From Clitopilus passeckerianus (taxonomy: Eukaryota > Basidiomycota > Agaricomycetes > Agaricales > Entolomataceae): a stretch of 64,000 nt of DNA. Of the stretch, positions 63,538 through 64,000 are shown one piece after another (position 1 is the stretch's first letter; every line of letters starts with the position of its first letter). The notes under the pieces are model-generated. The model made no database searches and was not told the DNA's origin. It saw only the letters and a program-made list of their open reading frames with translations. The position numbers and the translations under genes are program-made. Location: NCBI GenBank assembly GCA_944990035.1, contig CALYLX010000059.1, forward strand, positions 310,001 to 374,000, in the 5' to 3' direction.

Positions 63538-64000
63538 ATGAAGCTCTCCGTCGTCCTGTTGGCTACTTTGACTGCCTACATCGCTCAAGCTGCGCCTTCG
63601 CCTGGAAAGGCTCAGGTATGTCGCATCAAACAGCAGAATATGGTGCACCACTGACAATTTTACCAGGTCAGCCCTGTTGGTACGACCGCCGCCAACGTAG
63701 GTTCCTACGTCTCTGGAGAGAAGAAACGCGAGGAGAATGCCGAGGATATCTTCTTCTACAACTGGGGTAAACAAGTGAACAAGCAGGCACCGGAGGAACA
63801 CGCCGAAGATATATTCTTCTACGATTGGGGCGAGCAAGTAGGGAAGCGGGCACCAAAGGAGCATGCCGAGGACATTTTCTTCTACAACTGGGGCGAGCAG
63901 GTCGGGAAGCGCGCTCCTGAAGAACACTCTGAAGATATCTTCTTCTATAATTGGGGCGAGGAGGCCGCCGCTGAGAAGCGTGCTCCAGCAGAACACGCCG
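63538..64000 (+). CDS. Secreted Kex2-processed repeat protein, peptide precursor (partial)
   Basis: Exon 1 is 63538-63615, then a 51-nt intron (GTATGT..CCAG), and exon 2 from 63667 runs off the window; 137 residues are visible. A signal peptide (MKLSVVLLATLTAYIAQA) and a short spacer are followed by KKR (45-47). Then come four complete repeats of 19-23 residues built on EDIFFYNWG (once FFYDWG), separated by basic sites: KQ at 65-66, then KR at 86-87, 107-108 and 130-131. A fifth repeat begins at the edge. After each KR comes Ala-Pro, as if for dipeptide trimming. This is the layout of fungal Kex2-processed repeat proteins, which include the precursors of ustiloxin-type cyclic RiPPs and Ustilago Rep1. 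Core Tyr, Trp and Phe residues would suit cross-linking, but no tailoring enzyme is visible in the window. A signalling or surface role is also possible. Confidence 0.85.
63730..64000 (+). repeat. In-gene 63-bp tandem repeat coding for peptide cores
   Basis: Units: 63730-63786 (57 bp), 63787-63849 (63), 63850-63912 (63), 63913-63981 (69), then a partial unit. The protein core EDIFFYNWG is almost invariant while third codon positions vary (for example GATATCTTCTTC, GATATATTCTTC, GACATTTTCTTC), indicating selection on the peptide rather than very recent DNA duplication. Confidence 0.9.

Noticed and set aside
63487..63996. 169-codon minus-strand frame
   Set aside because: It is the mirror of the repeat-peptide exon; the plus strand has signal peptide, intron and Kex2 sites.

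Overview
The window looks like nuclear DNA of a filamentous basidiomycete, most likely an Agaricomycete. The evidence is many short introns (mostly about 50-75 nt) with GT..AG borders, several tiny internal exons, NACHT-WD40 receptor genes, secreted xylan-degrading enzymes ending in a fungal CBM1, and F-box-like/leucine-rich genes. No bacterial, organellar, rRNA or CRISPR features were seen. Gene models were built by hand from splice signals and reading-frame continuity; the species cannot be named from the sequence.

Region 1 (1-29 kb): a tandem cluster of three co-oriented (minus strand) NLR-like genes, each with a variable N-terminus, a NACHT NTPase and a long WD40 array (3495-8062, 13347-17499, 23683-28209). 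They sit in units of about 10 kb that were duplicated together with their flanks. The flanks hold decayed, intron-bearing plus-strand sequence that I could not identify. NLR1 is open throughout, NLR2 has lost most of its N-terminal linker, and NLR3 carries a TGA between NACHT and WD40. A fourth, frameshifted NACHT fragment lies on the opposite strand at 39.7-40.5 kb.

Region 2 (29-40 kb): two secreted plant-wall enzymes on the minus strand, a CE5 acetylxylan esterase/cutinase and a GH11 xylanase. Both end in a separate CBM1 exon encoding the same 36 residues, and together they would act on acetylated xylan bound to cellulose. A 563-bp MITE-like element with TA target duplication lies at 38.7-39.3 kb.

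Region 3 (41-59 kb): an intact F-box-like/LRR gene, a peroxisomal Pex24-type/dysferlin-domain protein, an MFS carrier with a 10-nt exon, a decayed inverted copy of part of the peroxisomal gene, and a second F-box-like paralogue with an apparent frameshift. A 1.14-kb terminal-inverted-repeat element and a third F-box gene follow.

Region 4 (60-64 kb): a 19-exon sugar transporter and, at the right edge, the start of a secreted repeat protein. Its near-identical units around EDIFFYNWG are separated by Kex2-type KR sites. It looks like a precursor of processed, possibly cyclised peptides and is the best candidate here for an undescribed system, but the window ends inside it.
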